From Sphingopyxis sp. HIX (GTDB lineage: Bacteria; Pseudomonadota; Alphaproteobacteria; Sphingomonadales; Sphingomonadaceae), in the NCBI RefSeq assembly GCF_001468285.1, contig NZ_LNSB01000003.1, positions 1 through 64,000 on the forward strand: 64,000 nucleotides of DNA. Direction: 5' to 3'. The notes beneath the pieces are model-generated. The model searched no databases and was not told where the DNA came from. It worked only from the letters and a program-made list of their open reading frames with translations. Both the position numbers and the translations under genes were made by a program. Within the stretch, counting starts at the first letter, position 1. Every line of letters begins with the position of its first letter. Below, in pieces: positions 60,426 to 64,000 of this stretch.

Positions 60426-61214
60426 ATGACCGAAACGACCGATCCGATCCCGCATTACTTCGTCGCTAATGGTGAAGGTTTCGACCCCACCGGCCTGTCG
60501 CGCAACCCCTGGTTCGCCGATGCGGTCGCGGGCGGGCCGGTTTCGGCGCTGTTCGGGCATGTGATCGAGCAGGCGAGGTTCGAGCCGGGGTTCGAGATTT
60601 GCCGGGTGACGATCGATATCTTGGGCGTGGTACCGCGCGCGCTGCTCACGCCGCGCGTCGTGCCGGTGCGGCAGGGACGGCAGGCGCAGCTGCACCGCAT
60701 CGAATTGTTCGCGGGCGCGAAGATGGTGGCGCAGGCGCATGTGCTGCTGGCGCGCGACTTGGAAACGCCGGAATTCCCGGCACCGCAGCCGCATCCGGCA
60801 CCCGAGGATGTGGCGGAGGATAATTTCCTGATCGGCGCGAGCATGGCGGGGGCGATCAAGACGCGGCCGATCATGGGCCGCGTGCGCGAGCCGGGGCGCG
60901 GGGTGGCGTGGATGTGCATGAACGGCGAAGTCGTGGCGGGCGTGGCCGCCTCGCCCTTCGTCAAGGCGTGCCTGTTCGCCGATTTCGGCAATGGCGTCGG
61001 CAGCGCGACGCACGCGCATGAATGGAGCTATGCCAACCTCGACATCTCGATCCAGTTCTTGCGCAGGCCGCGCGGGGCGTGGTTCCTGCTCGATTGCCAT
61101 ACCGAGGGTGCGGGCAACGGGCATGCGGTGGCGCAGAGCGTGTTTGCGGATGCCGATGGGGTCTATGCCAAGGGGACGCAGACGGTGTTCGTCGGGCCGG
61201 GGCGGCCTCGCTAG
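60426..61214 (+). CDS. Acyl-CoA thioesterase-like protein, TesB-type double hot-dog
   Basis: 262 residues. Two hot-dog halves are visible: residues 1-125 (GHVIEQARFEPGFEICRVTI ... AQAHVLLARDL) and 135-262 (FADFGNGVGSATHAHEWSYANLDISIQFLRRP ... VYAKGTQTVFV). This fits the thioesterase-like superfamily that hydrolyses or binds bulky acyl-CoAs. It is alone on +; its stop is one base from the stop of the convergent crotonase gene. It might release trapped CoA. Confidence 0.82.
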   Translation: MTETTDPIPHYFVANGEGFDPTGLSRNPWFADAVAGGPVSALFGHVIEQARFEPGFEICRVTIDILGVVPRALLTPRVVPVRQGRQAQLHRIELFAGAKMVAQAHVLLARDLETPEFPAPQPHPAPEDVAEDNFLIGASMAGAIKTRPIMGRVREPGRGVAWMCMNGEVVAGVAASPFVKACLFADFGNGVGSATHAHEWSYANLDISIQFLRRPRGAWFLLDCHTEGAGNGHAVAQSVFADADGVYAKGTQTVFVGPGRPR

Positions 61215-61215
61215 T

Positions 61216-62013
61216 CTATTCGCCGCGAAACACCGGCGCGCGTTTCTCGGTGACCGCCGCCAACCCCTCGCGATGATCCTGGGAGCCGAGGAGCAGCGCC
61301 TGATTGGGCAGGTTGGCCTGCCATTCGGCCTCCATGCTGCTTTCGAGCGCGCGCTGGATCGACTGCTTGACCGTCGCATAACCGAGCGGCGCCGAGCCTG
61401 CGAGTTCGCGCGCCAGTTCCATCCCGCGCGCCGCCAGATCGTCCTTCGCGACCACCTCGCTGACCAAGCCAATGCTCAGGGCCTCCTCGGCGCGGACCTG
61501 TTTCCCGCGCAGGCACATCTCCATCGCACGGCCGAGGCCGACGATGCGCGGCAAGAGGAAGGTGCCGCCGAGCGGGGGCATGATGCCGAGCTTGATCCAA
61601 CTTTCCTGGAACATCGCGCTGTCGGCGGCGATGCGGAAGTCGCAGGCGAGCGCGAGTTCGCAGCCCACGGTCACCGCCGCGCCCTGCACCAGCGCGAGCG
61701 TGGGCTTGGGGCAGCGATAGATGGCGCGCGCCGCGCCTTGGAAATTGGCGTAGACGGTGTCCTTGATCTCGCTCGCCGACATGCCGGTCAGGCGTTGCAG
61801 GAAAGCAAAATCGGCGCCGACCGAGAAATGCTTGCCTTCAGCGGCGAAGAGGATCGCGCGGACTTCGCGGTCCGCACTCAACGCAACAAAGGCGTCGCGG
61901 ATTTCGCCGAGCATCTCGGGCGAAGAGGCATTGCCGATATCGGCGCGCGCGACGACGACCGCGGCGATGCCGCCGTCGTGGCGGTCGATGCGGATGTGCT
62001 CGAAATCAGCCAC
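61216..62013 (-). CDS. Enoyl-CoA hydratase/isomerase family protein
   Basis: 265 residues. Crotonase fold with GKHFSVGADFAFLQ for the oxyanion loop. The first catalytic glutamate is kept (AAVTVGCELALACDF), but the second site reads MFQESWIKLGIMPPLGG, where the expected Glu position is Trp. An isomerase or hydrolase-like reaction is as likely as hydration. It follows another crotonase gene by 4 bases at the end of the operon entering from the right edge. Confidence 0.86.
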   Translation of the reverse strand: MADFEHIRIDRHDGGIAAVVVARADIGNASSPEMLGEIRDAFVALSADREVRAILFAAEGKHFSVGADFAFLQRLTGMSASEIKDTVYANFQGAARAIYRCPKPTLALVQGAAVTVGCELALACDFRIAADSAMFQESWIKLGIMPPLGGTFLLPRIVGLGRAMEMCLRGKQVRAEEALSIGLVSEVVAKDDLAARGMELARELAGSAPLGYATVKQSIQRALESSMEAEWQANLPNQALLLGSQDHREGLAAVTEKRAPVFRGE

Positions 62014-62017
62014 CGCC

Positions 62018-62809
62018 CTACTCTTCCTGCTTCTTCTTTTCGCGCCAGATCATCGCGGTGGCGCTGGTCGAGAGGGTCATGTTGAGCGCCTCGGCATCGA
62101 GCGCGGCCTCGAAGGCCCAATCCTCGGCATTGTTGAGGTTCGCCTTCATATAGCGATACCCCATGCGCGGCCCGTCGGCGAGACGACGCGCGGCTTTCAT
62201 CGTCTCGTCGCGCAGGGCCTCATCGTCGAACAGGCGGGTGTAGAGGCCCTTGGCGAAGGCCTCCTCGGCGCTGAGTTTTTCGCCGAGCAGGAAGAGCTCG
62301 CGCGCGACGCCGGTGCCGACGATCTTGGTCCAGAACCAGGTCGATCCGAAATCGCCGCCCGCACCGATGCGGTCGAAGGCGGTGAGGAAGCTCGCGCTTT
62401 TCGCGGCGAAGCGCAGGTCGCATGCGCCGGCGATGCCGATGCCCGCGCCGGCGACGGGGCCGTTGACCATCGCGATCGTGGGTTTAGGCATTTCGTGGAG
62501 CAGGCGCGAGGTTTCCATGAAGGTGCGGAGGCGCACATGACCCTGTTCGGTACGGCTGCCGACTTGCGGGTTGGCGGGCACGACCGCCTTGTCGGCGCCG
62601 CCTTCCTTGAGGTCGCCGCCGGCGCAAAAGCCGCGCCCTGCGCCGGTCACGACGACGCAGCCGACCGACGCATCGCGCGCGGCGTCGGCGCAGGCGTCGG
62701 CGAGCGGCGCCATGATCGCGCTGGTCAGCGCGTTGAGCCGGTCGGGCCGGTTGAGGGTGATGGTGCGGACGCCTTCGGCGTCGTCGTCGATCAGGATTTC
62801 GTCGCTCAT
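62018..62809 (-). CDS. Crotonase-family protein lacking both hydratase glutamates
   Basis: 263 residues from ATG 62809, whose ribosome site GGGGAGG is the arm of the adjacent repeat. The fold is clear (TITLNRPDRLNALTS, GFCAGGDLKEGG). The glutamate of GGGCEL is gone (AGAGIGIAGACD) and the second site reads FLTAFDRIGAGGDFGS, with Asp one position along. This pattern is common in enoyl-CoA isomerases and ring-cleaving crotonases. A longer in-frame extension runs through the repeat and is rejected. Confidence 0.85.
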   Translation of the reverse strand: MSDEILIDDDAEGVRTITLNRPDRLNALTSAIMAPLADACADAARDASVGCVVVTGAGRGFCAGGDLKEGGADKAVVPANPQVGSRTEQGHVRLRTFMETSRLLHEMPKPTIAMVNGPVAGAGIGIAGACDLRFAAKSASFLTAFDRIGAGGDFGSTWFWTKIVGTGVARELFLLGEKLSAEEAFAKGLYTRLFDDEALRDETMKAARRLADGPRMGYRYMKANLNNAEDWAFEAALDAEALNMTLSTSATAMIWREKKKQEE

Positions 62810-62813
62810 TAAT

Positions 62814-62967
62814 CCTCCCCAAGCTTGCTTGGGGAGGGGGACCGTCCGCAGGACGGTGGAGGGGTTCGCCCTCGCCCACCTCCGCCAATCTTGGCGTATC
62901 AAAGCCGCCGTCGCGACCCCTCCACCATGCTTCGCATGGTCCCCCTCCCCGAACAAGTTCGGGGAGG
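62814..62967. repeat. GC-rich hairpin repeat element, type B
   Basis: CCTCCCC hairpins at both ends (loop regions AAGCTTGCTT and GAACAAGTTC), with internal GACCGTCCGCAGGACGGT and CCATGCTTCGCATGG hairpins and GGTGGAGGGG/CCCCTCCACC pairing. Its CCCCTCCACC and GGTCCCCCTCCCC parts match 33766-33897. It sits within an operon. Confidence 0.77.
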
Positions 62968-62976
62968 ATTCTATCG

Positions 62977-64000
62977 TCAATCCCCGCCGAGTTCGCGGTG
63001 GCGCGCCAGCATCGCTACCGCCTTTTCCGCGAGCTCCTCGGGCACCGCCGGATAGAGCGGCAGCGGCCGCGTCTTGCTCGGCAGCGCGATCGTCGCGGTC
63101 GCGCGCACCGTTTCCTCGTCGCGCTGGTTGGTGAATTTCACCGCGACGTCAACCAGGCTCTGCCCGCCCTCCTGCCGCTTCGCGAGCACTTCGCCGGTGA
63201 CGCGCTGGACGTCGCCCATATAGTTGAACTTGCGGATCTCGTCGTGGATATGGGTGATGACGGCATCGTCGCCCGCCCAGTCGCTGAGATATTGCCACAG
63301 GTAATTTTCGCGCATGACGCCATAGTCATAGGCCATCGGATTGCCGATCGCCTGCGCCCACAGCGGATCCCAGTGCAGCCGCTGCGCGACGTCGGGGATG
63401 CCATGCTCGTTCTTCACATAGAAGGCGGGGATGCGCTGGCGATTCTTGTGCGCGAGGCGGTTCGCGGTCGGCGCATAGGGCACGAAGCCATAACCGCCGG
63501 CGTGGAAGCAGATGACGTCGGTGACGGTCAGCGGGCCCTTGGCCTGCAGGCCGACCGAATCGCCCTTCTCGACGCTTTCGAACCAGCGCTTCTCGGCGCC
63601 CTGGACATGCTCCTTGGCGTAGATGTCCTCGATCGCCTGCATTTCCTCGTCGGTATAGCTGGCGGGTTCGATCGCCGAATATTTGCCCTTCTTCACCGCG
63701 GTCTTGCGTTCGGTAAGCACGCGCAGGATGCGGTAGACCGCGACGACCTCGCCGCGCTGGTTCATCTTCACGTCGCGGCGCACGCCGATGACCGAGCGGC
63801 CGGCGAATTCGGACTGCTTGACCTCGCACGATTCGTCGCCGTTGAAGCTGTAGATCGTGTCGCCGGGAAAGATCGGGCGGTAGAAATCCCATTGCGACCC
63901 CGACACGAAGACGTGAACGCCCTTGAATAGGGACTTCTTCAGCGCCTTGATCTCGTCGGGCACGGGGTCGCCCTTCATCGGCTTGTTGATGATGCCCGCC
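62977..64000 (-). CDS. MaoC-like / FAS1-like acyl dehydratase, 5' end outside the window
   Basis: At least 340 residues. The frame continues through the right edge (AGIINKPMKGDPVPDE), so the ATG at 63978 is probably internal. An N-terminal hot-dog (FVSGSQWDFYRPIFPGDTIY, then FAGRSVIGVRRDVKMNQRGE) matches the FAS1-like dehydratase domain. The C-terminal part (DAVITHIHDEIRKFNYMGDV, SLVDVAVKFTNQRDEETVRA) is a second hot-dog. Such proteins hydrate bulky enoyl-CoAs, as MaoC-type subunits do in steroid side-chain catabolism. It is co-directional with the two crotonase genes downstream. Confidence 0.82.
   Translation of the reverse strand, partial: AGIINKPMKGDPVPDEIKALKKSLFKGVHVFVSGSQWDFYRPIFPGDTIYSFNGDESCEVKQSEFAGRSVIGVRRDVKMNQRGEVVAVYRILRVLTERKTAVKKGKYSAIEPASYTDEEMQAIEDIYAKEHVQGAEKRWFESVEKGDSVGLQAKGPLTVTDVICFHAGGYGFVPYAPTANRLAHKNRQRIPAFYVKNEHGIPDVAQRLHWDPLWAQAIGNPMAYDYGVMRENYLWQYLSDWAGDDAVITHIHDEIRKFNYMGDVQRVTGEVLAKRQEGGQSLVDVAVKFTNQRDEETVRATATIALPSKTRPLPLYPAVPEELAEKAVAMLARHRELGGD

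Noticed and set aside
1..64000. Classical steroid-degradation locus
   Set aside because: The aldolase pairs, acyl-CoA dehydrogenase pairs and SDRs fit side-chain catabolism, but no KstD, KshA, HsaC or other ring-cleavage gene is visible, so I keep the substrate open.

Overview
The window is a GC-rich chromosomal segment, almost certainly from a sphingomonad (Sphingopyxis / Novosphingobium / Sphingobium type; family inferred). The grounds are the large TonB-dependent receptor with a sphingomonad-style leader, the many short-chain dehydrogenases, the style of the genes and the GC-rich hairpin repeats between operons. About 60 protein genes fill it. No rRNA, tRNA, transposase, integrase or CRISPR array was seen, and no gap without a gene exceeds 300 bases.

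Almost everything is CoA-linked carbon catabolism. There are two CYP101-like P450s, two aldehyde dehydrogenases, two acyl-CoA ligases, two family III CoA-transferases (one a tandem fusion), three pairs of thiolase-fold protein plus DUF35 zinc-ribbon/OB protein, five acyl-CoA dehydrogenases (two as large/small pairs), four enoyl-CoA hydratases, a MaoC-type protein, a thioesterase, thirteen SDRs (one degenerate), two APH-type kinases, lactonase/esterase-type hydrolases, two nitronate-monooxygenase-like proteins, two MFS transporters and one TonB receptor. This toolkit resembles side-chain and ring catabolism of steroids, terpenoids or other branched alicyclic acids. No diagnostic steroid ring-cleavage gene is present, so the substrate is unknown.

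The window splits into regulatory modules. (1) 1-13,000: amidohydrolase, P450, aldehyde dehydrogenase, CoA-transferase and oxidoreductase on +, flanked by two aldolase-like pairs, an MFS pump and an SDR on -. A TetR regulator at 12,244 and matching TTGAC-n5-GTCAA palindromes at 1,723 and 12,165 suggest one regulon. (2) 13,000-37,650 and 44,230-61,000: operons headed by a shared 12-bp palindrome, AGTTATATAACT, found at seven promoters. A GntR gene (20,386-21,090) has one of these sites in front of it and is the likely regulator. The TonB receptor, five-SDR operon, acyl-CoA dehydrogenase pairs, lactonase, nitronate-monooxygenase-like genes and WS/DGAT gene all belong here. (3) 37,655-41,870: a TetR gene divergent from a P450 / aldehyde dehydrogenase / SDR operon, with an operator over both promoters. 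(4) 41,828-44,121: a GntR gene in an operon with an acyl-CoA ligase. (5) 48,050-52,631: a MarR gene leading a kinase, an ACAD11-like dehydrogenase, a hydrolase and an SDR. This looks like a 4-hydroxyacyl-CoA (lactone-derived) pathway.

Points that stand out are the seven-site palindrome regulon, the kinase/ACAD pair, an alpha/beta-hydrolase with all three catalytic residues replaced fused to a flavin reductase, a CoA-transferase fusion with one apparently dead half, two SDRs with the 2,4-dienoyl-CoA reductase signature, and GC-rich hairpin repeats whose arms supply ribosome-binding sites to three genes.
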